From positions 1 through 64,000 of the IMG/VR virus record IMGVR_UViG_3300020420_001038: a stretch of 64,000 nucleotides of DNA; one strand, 5' to 3'. Positions 39,284 through 47,840 of this stretch are shown in pieces (positions within the stretch are counted from its first letter, which is position 1; the number at the start of each line of letters is the position of its first letter). Origin of the DNA: a virus. The translations under genes were made by a program, and so were the position numbers. The notes beneath the pieces were generated by a model. That model saw only the letters and a list, made by a program, of their open reading frames with translations, searched no databases and was not told where the DNA came from.

Positions 39284-42200
39284 TTAGTTCCCTAATTTTG
39301 CTATTTCTCCTGTGTTTTTGATTCTCAACGGTATGTAAATGAATTCAACTGATTTCACAGGCTCAATCGCTATATCTACATACAATTCGTTTCTGTCAAT
39401 CCTAGTAGGAGTGTTGTTAGTGTCGTCACAAACTACTAAGAAGTCAAACAACGCTCTTTGACCAACTAGTTCTAACAAGAATGATTCGATTGCGCCTTTA
39501 ATCTCGTTTCTTGTTAATTCATCATTTGGTTCAAATATGAAAGGTTTCGCTACTGCATCTAGTTGTGTTCTTAGATACACTGCTAGTCTTGCCACGTTGA
39601 TTCTATCTAATGCCGAACTTGCCGAAGTTTTCGTCAAGTTACCAAAGTTTACAATTCCTGCACCTGAGAAGAAAGTAATTGGATTTACTTTTACTTCATG
39701 CATTGAATCTCTCACTGACTCCGTTACAGATATTGTTTCGAATTCACCGGTTTTGCTGTCAATATATCCAACTGAAGTTGCATTGTCTACAATACCTCTT
39801 CTAGTTCCTGCTGGTGCAAACCATGGAAATGCAACATTGTCGTTGTTTGCCATTGTTCTTATCATCATGTGTGAAGGTGGAACTACAATTTGTTTACTTG
39901 CGTTGTCAGTTGTCAATCCTGATGGGTAAAATACTCCTAAATATTCACTAGCACTTACTAGACCGTCTTCACCGTTGTCAGTTGCACCTGCTGTGTTGTT
40001 AGACCAATTAGTAATTGATGTAGCAGTGCCTTCCAATCTCATTGGTGTATCACCAATTATGAAAGCAGTATTGTTTCTGTCAGTGTTTAGATTAATCATG
40101 TTTTGGATCAATTCTGGATATCCAGGTGATGCAATAACATTGTAGCCTCTTTGGTCTTCACGTATTGCTTGGTTAGTGTCCATCTCTGATTTTAATTGCT
40201 GTACAATAACTTTTCTCTGTGCTTTTCTTCCAAAAGTTCCTGAACCGTCAGTGTTGTTACTTGATTTTGTAACCCATCTGTCTGGATAATAACCGCCGAC
40301 TCCTTCGTTATTGTATCTTATGTTTCCTAAACCTGCTGATCCTGAACTTGGATATTTTGTTTCTGTAATATAACTGTTTTTATATTCTTTAACATTGTAT
40401 CCGCTTCTTCTTGTGTTCCAAAGCATTATACCTTGTGGATATAAAACTGGATCTGGAGCATCTGGATCTAAGAAAGAATCACTTAATAAGTCTTTGATTG
40501 AACTTGGTGAGCCAGCCTGTGTGCTATCGTTTGCATTTTTTTCCGCCGCAGTATGATATCTTGCATCTGCAAACACAATACCATCTTCCGTCGTTTGGTC
40601 TGCTTTGTCAACTAACACCCATGCCGCACCAGTTGTTGTTACCGCAACTTGGTTTGCTGTGTTTGTTGAACTTAATGTTGCTGATGTGTTGTACTTGTAA
40701 ATTTTTGGATAGTTTTCCAAATCACTTGTATCAATCCATAAGTCGTTGTCGACAAGTATAGTTCCATCTGATTGTTTGTTTGGTGCTGTTGCACTAAACT
40801 GAGGACCATTTGGATCTGTGTTAGCGTAAACTTCTTTGTAACCTTTGAAAGTTGTTCCGTTGTGCACCATAATGTCTGCTTCGTCTATGTTTGTGTTGTA
40901 CCATAATGTACCGTCTGTTGGTTCATTTGTTGGTGAACTTACAGAAGCAGTGTAACTTAATCTTTTCCAGTTACTTGCCATTACGTCGTTACCTACAGTT
41001 GAGTCTTCTGAATCACCAGTTGGTGCAACATATAAGTTGTCAACTAATGTTGTAGAATTAGCAGTGAAAGTACCATAAGCATGAGCCGATCCTGCTCCGA
41101 AACCTGCATCTGCAATTGGAGTACCGCTTGTATCGTTCATTCTAAATTCACCACCTAGTTCGTGTGTAATTTTAATTGCGCCTTTGAATTCACCTGCACT
41201 TATTACTTCTGCTTTTAAATTTGTAAATCCTGCAGTTGTAAATGCAGTAACAAAATCCTCTGCATCACCTAAAGTAGAACCATCACCTGAGATCATTGTA
41301 ACAGTTTTTGCCGCGTTCAATGCCTCTTGGTTTTTAATTGATTCTCTTACTGTAAAACTTTCACCTGCTGTAAAACTTGGTGATGTGTTTTTAGATTGTA
41401 TAACTGTTTTTCCACCTTCGTATCTGAAGAGTTGGAAATCACCTACATTTGGTGTAACGTCTTGTTGACCATCTGAACTTTGCTCAGTGATATTAAATTG
41501 TGTATACAATGCACCTGCACTCAAACCTGTTCCACCGTTTGCTGGATCTAGATTAAAGATTGCAGAATGATGTGTTGCGTGTAATGGAGATGCTACCGAA
41601 CTAAAAGTTCCTGTTGCACCACTGTACAATTTAGAAATTATATTAGCACCTGCATTTGCAGATGTTGTTTTAAACCAAACTGAACCGTTCGGTCTATTTT
41701 CGTCTGCTGTTTTCCAAGTAGGTCTGTTAGTGTGTTTTGCTTGTAAAAATTTAGTTGCTTGTTTTGTACCTGCACTTATTCCTAAACCAGCAAGTAATCC
41801 AGTTCCTTCTTCGAATCTAAATGTGCCATTACCGCTTGTGGAATCTCCAAATGATAAACCATTGTAGAATAATTCTAAATTTCCTGTTGTTGCATTTACG
41901 CTCGATGATAATCCAGGAACATTTGCATTGTTAATTGCAGTGTTTACATCTGAAAGTGCTGTACCACCAGTTTGGACTAGCACACCATTTATGTTCATGT
42001 TGTGTGAATTTGTTACCGTCGTTCCTGATGCCACTGTTAAAAATGGATGTGATTGATGCCATGCAACTGAACCTAATTGTACCCAAGCATTACTTGAATT
42101 TTTTAGATAGATTTTGTTGCTTACGTGTGTTGTATTAATTGCGTAATCACCTTGTGATCCTATTGATGTTTTTGGTATACCAGTTGATGCGTTTCCTACC

Positions 42201-42712
42201 AGGTCGGAAACTGAAGTAATCAATAGTGGTGTTTTTGCTGTAAATTTTTGATCTGTTCTTGACCATTCAAATATTCCATATTGGCTTGTTGCAAGGTCAA
42301 ACCAGTATGTACCGTCTGTTGGTCTCGCTGTCGGTGCCGATGCACTTCCAACTAGATCTGTTAAGTTTACATTTGCTCTTAAAATGTATGCTCTGTTAGC
42401 CAACCCTAAAAATGAGTAAGCCGCTTGTAAACCATATTCATTTAATTCGTAACCATGAATCGAGTTTCCAGATGCGTCTGAGTAGAATTTTGGATCTCCA
42501 AAAGTCTCTGTTAATTCTCTTTGTGATGAAATCAGTTGTACTTGATTAGCACTAGCAGTTGTTGTACCTGCCGCTATACTTGAACCTGATCCCGCTAATT
42601 TGTCTTGTGCAGATGCTACAATAAAAAGTGGAGTTGTACCTGCGTCTGATGGTACATAAAAACTCTCGTTTATTACTGAAACGTCTACTCCTGGTGATGT
42701 TAAGTTTGCCAT
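39284..42712 (-). CDS. gp18: tail sheath protein gp18, with a large insertion
   Basis: The contractile sheath protein has typical ends: N-terminal MANLTSPGVDVSVINESFYV and GLQAAYSFLGLANRAYILRANVN, C-terminal FPWFAPAGTRRGIVDNA, PITFFSGAGIVNFGNLT and RINVARLAVYLRTQLDAVAKPFIFEPND. At 1142 residues it is far longer than T4 gp18 (659). The extra sequence, roughly residues 120-730, holds several similar strands beginning PTDGTYWFD, RPNGSVWFK, PTDGTLWYN and NDLWIDTSD, so a surface-exposed array of small beta modules is likely. It has its own late promoter and an AAGGAG ribosome site. Confidence 0.92.
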   Translation of the reverse strand: MANLTSPGVDVSVINESFYVPSDAGTTPLFIVASAQDKLAGSGSSIAAGTTTASANQVQLISSQRELTETFGDPKFYSDASGNSIHGYELNEYGLQAAYSFLGLANRAYILRANVNLTDLVGSASAPTARPTDGTYWFDLATSQYGIFEWSRTDQKFTAKTPLLITSVSDLVGNASTGIPKTSIGSQGDYAINTTHVSNKIYLKNSSNAWVQLGSVAWHQSHPFLTVASGTTVTNSHNMNINGVLVQTGGTALSDVNTAINNANVPGLSSSVNATTGNLELFYNGLSFGDSTSGNGTFRFEEGTGLLAGLGISAGTKQATKFLQAKHTNRPTWKTADENRPNGSVWFKTTSANAGANIISKLYSGATGTFSSVASPLHATHHSAIFNLDPANGGTGLSAGALYTQFNITEQSSDGQQDVTPNVGDFQLFRYEGGKTVIQSKNTSPSFTAGESFTVRESIKNQEALNAAKTVTMISGDGSTLGDAEDFVTAFTTAGFTNLKAEVISAGEFKGAIKITHELGGEFRMNDTSGTPIADAGFGAGSAHAYGTFTANSTTLVDNLYVAPTGDSEDSTVGNDVMASNWKRLSYTASVSSPTNEPTDGTLWYNTNIDEADIMVHNGTTFKGYKEVYANTDPNGPQFSATAPNKQSDGTILVDNDLWIDTSDLENYPKIYKYNTSATLSSTNTANQVAVTTTGAAWVLVDKADQTTEDGIVFADARYHTAAEKNANDSTQAGSPSSIKDLLSDSFLDPDAPDPVLYPQGIMLWNTRRSGYNVKEYKNSYITETKYPSSGSAGLGNIRYNNEGVGGYYPDRWVTKSSNNTDGSGTFGRKAQRKVIVQQLKSEMDTNQAIREDQRGYNVIASPGYPELIQNMINLNTDRNNTAFIIGDTPMRLEGTATSITNWSNNTAGATDNGEDGLVSASEYLGVFYPSGLTTDNASKQIVVPPSHMMIRTMANNDNVAFPWFAPAGTRRGIVDNATSVGYIDSKTGEFETISVTESVRDSMHEVKVNPITFFSGAGIVNFGNLTKTSASSALDRINVARLAVYLRTQLDAVAKPFIFEPNDELTRNEIKGAIESFLLELVGQRALFDFLVVCDDTNNTPTRIDRNELYVDIAIEPVKSVEFIYIPLRIKNTGEIAKLGN

Positions 42713-42751
42713 TATTCGTATTCTCCTTGCAAGTTTGTACGTATACTTTGT

Positions 42752-42759
42752 TATTTATT
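42752..42759 (-). promoter_or_regulatory. late promoter box AATAAATA of gp18
   Basis: The box lies 39 bases before the gp18 ATG; the leader carries AAGGAG at about 42722-42727, a conventional arrangement unlike the leaderless late genes. Confidence 0.6.
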
Positions 42760-42814
42760 AGATCATTACGTTTTTACGACAAAATTTACCATTATTTGGT
42801 GCCTATATAGGTGA

Positions 42815-42822
42815 CGTAAATA
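42815..42822 (+). promoter_or_regulatory. late-type box CGTAAATA, plus strand
   Basis: The box ends six bases before the ATG of the HNH-like gene at 42829, with no SD between. Confidence 0.4.
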
Positions 42823-42828
42823 CAATAT

Positions 42829-43188
42829 ATGAATATAGGCATCAGACCGTTGTGCGTTCAGTGTAAGGTTAAGCCAAGAGCCTACGGGTATAAGAAGGGC
42901 ACCAAGATATATTGGCGTAGGTTATGTGATACATGCAACAGGAAGAAATCACATAAAAAAATAGGCGGTATTACGCCTTTGCAACGTTCTGGCTATAAAA
43001 AAAGGAATAAATGCGAGTTGTGTGGTTTCAAGGCACAAGACAGCATACAACTTGATGTGCTGTTTGTTGATGGGAATTTACGTAATACTAATGCTTCAAA
43101 TCTTAAAACGGTTTGTGCCAATTGTCAAAGACTCAGTAGTGTTAGAAGACTTGGATGGCGTGTTGGTGATCTCCAAGCCGATGATTAG
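42829..43188 (+). CDS. HNH/zinc-ribbon-like protein
   Basis: The 119-residue protein carries two Cx2C pairs near the start (CVQC, CDTC), a second CELCGFKA pair and a final CANCQR, with VDGNLRNTNASNLKTVCANCQR matching the core of HNH-type endonucleases. The family seen in many cyanophages has HVDGN at this point; here the histidine is replaced (FVDGN), so the nuclease site may be lost. It could be a zinc-binding structural or regulatory protein. Its end overlaps gp1 convergently by about 93 bases. Confidence 0.7.
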   Translation: MNIGIRPLCVQCKVKPRAYGYKKGTKIYWRRLCDTCNRKKSHKKIGGITPLQRSGYKKRNKCELCGFKAQDSIQLDVLFVDGNLRNTNASNLKTVCANCQRLSSVRRLGWRVGDLQADD

Positions 43189-43737
43189 ATCATCTACTTT
43201 TTTGTATAATTCTTCCTTTGTTCCATCGTTGTCTATGATATAGTCAAATTTTGAATCTAACCAGTCCCACTCTGACTTATGGGCATTTTTTTCCTGCATT
43301 TCTTTTTGAGTAGGAAGGTCGCCTCTTTTTACACACACTATCTTTCCACCATGTGCTTTGATAACTTTAATCTCATTAACAAATCTAGTATCAGATACAA
43401 CAGTTTTTTCTCCCTTGTATCTCGATATCAAACTATCTATCCATATTGCATCATGCATATTGCCACGCATTACTTCAGTACCAAAATACTGTAATACCCA
43501 CCTAGGGGTCACTGGTTTGCCAAATTTTTCACTCCAAAAAGCATCGGGTTGTTCACGCCATTCTCTACTGACATCTGTGTTGCCTTCTAGTAATTCTCTA
43601 TCCCAATTAAATATATTGGCAGTTGCGTCTTTTAGACTTTTGGCAAAAGAATCTCTTTTGAATCCATGTTGTGCAACCAGTCTTTGAGCCACTGTGTCTT
43701 TACCAGACCCAATTAGTCCTACTATTCCTATTAACAT
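43096..43737 (-). CDS. gp1: deoxynucleoside monophosphate kinase (gp1-like)
   Basis: The 213-residue kinase has a P-loop GLIGSGKD (7-14), an EVMRGNMHDAIWID segment that fits substrate binding, and VVSDTRFVNEI (Walker B-like aspartate). It phosphorylates dNMPs, including modified ones in T4, to feed DNA synthesis. Length is close to T4 gp1 (241). It has its own strong sigma70-type promoter whose predicted start is the A of the ATG. A serine/threonine-rich tail follows the catalytic part. Confidence 0.85.
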   Translation of the reverse strand: MLIGIVGLIGSGKDTVAQRLVAQHGFKRDSFAKSLKDATANIFNWDRELLEGNTDVSREWREQPDAFWSEKFGKPVTPRWVLQYFGTEVMRGNMHDAIWIDSLISRYKGEKTVVSDTRFVNEIKVIKAHGGKIVCVKRGDLPTQKEMQEKNAHKSEWDWLDSKFDYIIDNDGTKEELYKKVDDLIIGLEITNTPSKSSNTTESLTIGTNRFKI

Positions 43738-43743
43738 TAATTG

Positions 43744-43772
43744 ATTATACTACTTTTTTAGTCGTTTTTCAA
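43744..43772 (-). promoter_or_regulatory. sigma70-type promoter of gp1
   Basis: TTGAAA (43772-43767), 17 bases, TATAAT (43749-43744). The predicted +1 is base 43737, the first base of the start codon. Confidence 0.72.
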
Positions 43773-43932
43773 TGACTTTTTTTGCCTCTTTTACCGCACC
43801 AAGTATAGATCTTCTTATATCTAGTTTTTTATTTTTCAAGGCACTAATAGACATATTTTCTAAATCGTTTACGATTTCTTCCAACTCGTCAATATTACAT
43901 TCATGATATCTTTTATATCTTTTATCTTCCAT
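43750..43932 (-). CDS. small basic helical protein, 60 residues
   Basis: The protein reads as helical, with an acidic middle (DELEEIVNDLENM) and a basic end (RRSILGAVKEAKKVIEKRLKK). No family is recognised. It is between gp13 and gp1 in the late-to-early boundary and has a late-type TTTAAATA box eight bases before its ATG. Its 3' end overlaps the gp1 promoter, so its transcription may interfere with gp1. Confidence 0.55.
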   Translation of the reverse strand: MEDKRYKRYHECNIDELEEIVNDLENMSISALKNKKLDIRRSILGAVKEAKKVIEKRLKK

Positions 43933-43940
43933 GGTACTAT

Positions 43941-43948
43941 TATTTAAA
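43941..43948 (-). promoter_or_regulatory. late promoter box TTTAAATA
   Basis: The box ends eight bases before the ATG at 43932 in a 32-base gap after gp13. Confidence 0.4.
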
Positions 43949-43964
43949 ATGATTGTATTATGAA

Positions 43965-44726
43965 TTAACCAATAACAAAACTGTGTGGAGTGCCACCCTC
44001 GGCATAATTGCCAATTTCCATGTCTAATTTTTCCATCTCGGCAACACCTTGTGCTTGTAACTGTGCACCGTTCAATTGTGTTCCACCTTGTGGTCCAGCA
44101 ATGGTGCCAAACTTTCCTCTAGCCTCACCTAGCATAGTTTTTGATACTGCAAGTGTGTAATCTCTGATCCATGGTTTTGCATACACATCTTTGAATAATG
44201 TTATATCTGGTCTAAAATTGTCAGTGTGCATCAACACAGTTTCTTGATCCGATCTTGGTCTTTGTGTGATTGTTAATTTTTTTGTAGCAACATCGTAATG
44301 GAATTGAATAAATGAACCAAACAATTTTCCTACCAATTCTTGATAACTTGCAAAAGCAAAATACGTTGCAAGTCCACCAGTCGCACCTGCTCTTAACAAG
44401 TAAGTGTTTGTGTATGCTAAATTGAATGGTTCAAATAATGTACCACCTTCTCCACCTTCAGTCCTGGAACCTACTGTTCTTCTGAATAATTTTCTTACGT
44501 TTATCACCTCATCTGGTAAAATATATGTGTTTTGATTTTCCTTTAATTGTAGGAAAGCATATGATTCTTCTACTGCATTTGAACTACGTTGTCTGTAACG
44601 ATCTATTGCTCTGGTCAGCGCCGTTTGATAGTGTTTAGGGTCTAATTCCACATCTATCATGCCCTCGCCTAGATTGTTTTTTACGTAATCAAATATTTCT
44701 TGTTGACCTGTTTGAAGTTCTGACAT
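43965..44726 (-). CDS. gp13: neck protein gp13
   Basis: ATG at 44726 (MSELQTGQQEIFDYVK) is chosen over a longer frame that would run through the gp14 start region. The 253-residue protein has ELDPKHYQTALTRAIDRYRQR, PDEVINVRKLFRR, a KPWIRDYTLAVSKTMLGEARGKF block and the family-typical C-terminus GNYAEGGTPHSFVIG. gp13 joins the filled head to the tail with gp14. Late box five bases upstream. It is transcribed away from gp14/gp15, unlike T4 where 13-14-15 are in one direction. Confidence 0.82.
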   Translation of the reverse strand: MSELQTGQQEIFDYVKNNLGEGMIDVELDPKHYQTALTRAIDRYRQRSSNAVEESYAFLQLKENQNTYILPDEVINVRKLFRRTVGSRTEGGEGGTLFEPFNLAYTNTYLLRAGATGGLATYFAFASYQELVGKLFGSFIQFHYDVATKKLTITQRPRSDQETVLMHTDNFRPDITLFKDVYAKPWIRDYTLAVSKTMLGEARGKFGTIAGPQGGTQLNGAQLQAQGVAEMEKLDMEIGNYAEGGTPHSFVIG

Positions 44727-44731
44727 ACTGA

Positions 44732-44739
44732 TATTTATT
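44732..44739 (-). promoter_or_regulatory. late promoter box AATAAATA of gp13
   Basis: The box ends five bases before the gp13 ATG; predicted leaderless. Confidence 0.6.
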
Positions 44740-44753
44740 ACCTTTACCTGTGC

Positions 44754-44761
44754 AATAAATA
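44754..44761 (+). promoter_or_regulatory. late promoter box AATAAATA of gp14-gp15
   Basis: The box covers the first possible gp14 start codon at 44761, so ATG at 44770, eight bases downstream, is the better start. It is back to back with the gp13 promoter. Confidence 0.55.
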
Positions 44762-44769
44762 TGTATGAT

Positions 44770-45936
44770 ATGCCAAGATTATCCATTTTTAAGCCAGAAA
44801 AAGGCAATGACTACAAATTCTTCGATCGCAACATCAGAGAGATGTTCACTGTGGGTGGAACGGACCTACATTTTCACAAATATTTAGGACCTTACGATCA
44901 GGGCGATACAAACAAGGACGGTGAAGCATCACCAACAGAACCACAATATTCAGGCGACACATTAAACGAAAAAACAATACAAGATCTATTATTTTTAGAA
45001 AACAGAGATAGAAAATATGCTCCGGACATTTATACTGTGCGTGGAATTTATAATGTTCAAGATATAGATTTTAACTTATCTCAATTTGGTATGTTTTTAG
45101 CAAATGACACATTATTTTTGACTGTGCATTTGAATGATATTGTTGAAAGAATTGGAAGGAAACCAATGGCCGGAGACGTTTTAGAATTTCCGCACCTGAA
45201 AGAAGACTATTCCTTAGATGAATCTATACCAATCGCACTCAAAAGATATTATGTTGTGGAGGATGTAAACAGAGCCGCGGAAGGATTTTCACAAACCTGG
45301 TGGCCACACCTATTAAGATTGAAATTAAAATCAATGGTTGACTCTCAGGAGTTCAGAGATATCATAGGTGACGCAACAACAGAAGGTTCGTTAGCAAGTT
45401 ACATGTCAACTTTCAACAGAGAAAAAACAATAAGTGACCAAGTTTTAAAACAAGCAGAAGCAGATGCACCAAAATCAGGATTCAATTTCAAACAATATTA
45501 TGTTGCACCGATTGATGAGAGAGGAAATATACGAACTAATAATGTTAATACTACAGATAGAATAAGTTCAGACAAAACAATTAATGCAACCATCGATACT
45601 CCTGCAAGTTCTCATTATGGATTTTATGTAGGCGGAGATGGTGTGGCACCAAATGGACATCCTGCTGGTTTTGGAATATCATTTCCAACTGCAAATATAG
45701 ACAAGGGTGATTATTTCCTAAGGACTGATTATTTGCCGAACAGACTTTTTAGATATGATGGGAATAGATGGATTAAAATTGAAGATTCTGTGCGTGTCAC
45801 TATGTCAAATACAGACACAAGAGCAACATACAAAACCGGATTTGTTAACAATACTTCGTCAGATACGATAAATGGTTTAACAGTAGAACAGAGACAATCG
45901 CTTACAAAAGCATTGAAACCAAAGGCTGACAATTAA
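44770..45936 (+). CDS. gp14: neck protein gp14-like
   Basis: The 388-residue protein contains FDRNIREMFTVGGTDLHFHKYLG, FNLSQFGMFLANDTLFLTVHLNDIVERIGRKP, DVLEFPHLKEDY and EGFSQTWWPHLLRLKLKSMVDSQEF. I recall this as a conserved neck/virion protein of T4-like marine phages in the gp14 position, and gp15 follows directly, which supports the call. It is longer than T4 gp14 (256) because of a C-terminal part with GDYFLRTDYLPNRLFRYDGNRW, a small beta module. Stop and gp15 start overlap as TAATG. Confidence 0.65.
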   Translation: MPRLSIFKPEKGNDYKFFDRNIREMFTVGGTDLHFHKYLGPYDQGDTNKDGEASPTEPQYSGDTLNEKTIQDLLFLENRDRKYAPDIYTVRGIYNVQDIDFNLSQFGMFLANDTLFLTVHLNDIVERIGRKPMAGDVLEFPHLKEDYSLDESIPIALKRYYVVEDVNRAAEGFSQTWWPHLLRLKLKSMVDSQEFRDIIGDATTEGSLASYMSTFNREKTISDQVLKQAEADAPKSGFNFKQYYVAPIDERGNIRTNNVNTTDRISSDKTINATIDTPASSHYGFYVGGDGVAPNGHPAGFGISFPTANIDKGDYFLRTDYLPNRLFRYDGNRWIKIEDSVRVTMSNTDTRATYKTGFVNNTSSDTINGLTVEQRQSLTKALKPKADN

Positions 45937-47381
45937 TGTTACATTTTTACGACGGACAGGTTAGAAAATTTTTGACCCAATTCATGAGAATTTTGGGCAA
46001 TTTTTCTATAGAAACAGGAAAAGCAAAAGACGACACTGTGAATCTAAGAGCAGTTCCAGTTGTGTATGGTGATCCAACCAGACAGGTAGCGAATATCATT
46101 AGAAACAATTCGGAAAATGCAATGAATTACACACCGAGAATTGCTTGTTACGTTAGAGAACTGAACTATGATAGAGAAAGAATGCAAAATCCTTATCATA
46201 TTGAAAAGCAACATCTCAAAGAAAGAGACACAGATTCAGACGGAAACTACACAGACAAGTTAGGAGCAGGATACACAGTTGAAAAAGTTATGCCATCTCC
46301 TTTTAGATTAGAAGTTACGGCAGATATTTGGACATCTAACACCGATCAAAAATTACAATTATTGGAACAAATTTTGTATCTATTCAATCCAGATTTTGAA
46401 ATACAAAAATCTGACAATTTTTTAGACTGGACAAGTCTAAGTTACGTTGAACTTACTGGAATAACATTCAGTTCAAGAACAATTCCTGTGGGTGCCGATA
46501 CCGAAATTGATATTGCAACAATGACTTTCAGTATGCCAATATGGTTATCACCGCCTATAAAAGTTAAAAAATTAGGAGTTGTACAAAAAATTATAATGAG
46601 TGTGTATGACGATGACGGCGGAATAACAAAAGGATTGATAGATGGCACATTATTGACGAGAAGTTTTGTTACCCCAAATAATTTTGGATTATTAGTAACA
46701 GGCAATCAACTTAGATTACTTGGTACAACAGGAGTAAATGTAAGTTCGGGTGGAGACGGATTTTATACAGGGGCAAAAGAACCTTCAAATTTTGACCCAT
46801 TTGAAACTTTTGGTCCTCCTGTTAACTGGAAAACATTGATAAATCAATACGGCAAAGTCACAAACGGCACATCGCAGATTAGGTTGAAGCAACCAAACGG
46901 AAATGAAATTGTCGGAACCATATCCACATCACCTTTAGAAGATACGATTTTACTGTATAACATTGATTCAGATACTATACCGGCAAATACTCTTGTGAAT
47001 GTTAAAAAAATTATAAATCCATCAACATTTGCACCGACTAATCCGCAAAATGGAGATAGATATTTGATAATTGACGAAATAGGTGATTCCACAGCAACAG
47101 TATCCAACCCAACATGGGGCACTTTGGTGGCTAGTGTTGGCGATATAATACAATACAATTCGGCTTCAAGTATATGGCAAAAAGTATTTGATGCAAGTCA
47201 TCCAGACTCAACTCAACATTACGTAACGAATACTCATACAGGTATTCAATACAGGTTTAATGGCATTGAATGGGTTAAATCATACGAAGGTGTGTACACT
47301 GCTGGTAAATGGAGCATTGTTTTAGATGGCGGATATACAGCAAATGATGATGCTTCTGGACAAGACGCAACTACTCCTTGA
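45936..47381 (+). CDS. gp15: tail sheath stabiliser gp15
   Basis: The N-terminal 250 residues follow T4 gp15: MLHFYDGQVRKFLTQFMRIL, VPVVYGDPTRQVANIIRNN, YTPRIACYVRELNYDRERMQNP, PSPFRLEVTADIWTSN, QLLEQILYLFNPDF and FSMPIWLSPPIKVKK. gp15 caps the sheath and links tail to neck. The protein is 481 residues against 272 in T4; the added C-terminal part includes NPQNGDRYLIIDEIG and GIQYRFNGIEWVK, resembling DUF2793-type beta modules. It is co-transcribed with gp14. Confidence 0.85.
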   Translation: MLHFYDGQVRKFLTQFMRILGNFSIETGKAKDDTVNLRAVPVVYGDPTRQVANIIRNNSENAMNYTPRIACYVRELNYDRERMQNPYHIEKQHLKERDTDSDGNYTDKLGAGYTVEKVMPSPFRLEVTADIWTSNTDQKLQLLEQILYLFNPDFEIQKSDNFLDWTSLSYVELTGITFSSRTIPVGADTEIDIATMTFSMPIWLSPPIKVKKLGVVQKIIMSVYDDDGGITKGLIDGTLLTRSFVTPNNFGLLVTGNQLRLLGTTGVNVSSGGDGFYTGAKEPSNFDPFETFGPPVNWKTLINQYGKVTNGTSQIRLKQPNGNEIVGTISTSPLEDTILLYNIDSDTIPANTLVNVKKIINPSTFAPTNPQNGDRYLIIDEIGDSTATVSNPTWGTLVASVGDIIQYNSASSIWQKVFDASHPDSTQHYVTNTHTGIQYRFNGIEWVKSYEGVYTAGKWSIVLDGGYTANDDASGQDATTP

Positions 47382-47406
47382 TAATTTGCAATTAAATTGT
47401 TATAAT
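47378..47406 (+). promoter_or_regulatory. sigma70-type promoter of the Nudix gene
   Basis: TTGATA (47378-47383), a 17-base spacer ending in an extended TG, and TATAAT (47401-47406). The predicted start falls at the ATG (47412), give or take one base. Confidence 0.72.
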
Positions 47407-47411
47407 AGTTT

Positions 47412-47840
47412 ATGAAAGATAATATAATTTGTTCGGGTGCGTTGTTTTATTCAACCTCTACCAAACGTTTCTTGTTCCTACAAAGGACAGATAAAAAAAC
47501 ACAAGGCACATGGGGATTGGTAGGCGGACTTGCACGTAGTACGGAATCTGCATTCGAAGGATTAAAAAGGGAAATAGAGGAGGAAGTAGGTGATACTCCA
47601 AAGTTCAAAAAAGTTATTCCGTTAGAGATGTTCACATCCAATGATCAAAAATTTTATTTTCACACATATTTGATAGCAATCGATTCAGAATTCATACCAA
47701 AACTTAACGAGGAACATTCGGGATATTGTTGGACAGCCTTCGAATGCTGGCCAAAAAATCTACATGGTGGATTAAGGAATACACTTAATAATAAAAGTAT
47801 AAAAGGTAAGTTGCAGACTATATTAGATTTGATAGTTTAA
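47412..47840 (+). CDS. Nudix hydrolase
   Basis: The 142-residue protein contains the Nudix box GLARSTESAFEGLKREIEEEVGD (about 36-58), fitting Gx5Ex7REUxEExGU except for an aspartate at the last hydrophobic position. The glutamates that bind metal are all present. Nudix enzymes split nucleoside diphosphates linked to another group; the substrate (dNTP, NDP-sugar, ADP-ribose or RNA cap) cannot be told. It has its own early-type promoter and a convergent four-base overlap with the fibre gene. Confidence 0.87.
   Translation: MKDNIICSGALFYSTSTKRFLFLQRTDKKTQGTWGLVGGLARSTESAFEGLKREIEEEVGDTPKFKKVIPLEMFTSNDQKFYFHTYLIAIDSEFIPKLNEEHSGYCWTAFECWPKNLHGGLRNTLNNKSIKGKLQTILDLIV

Noticed and set aside
43965-44807. 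Longer gp13 frame starting at 44807
   Set aside because: It would run through the divergent gp14 start and both late promoters; ATG at 44726 has a late box five bases upstream and family-like sequence.
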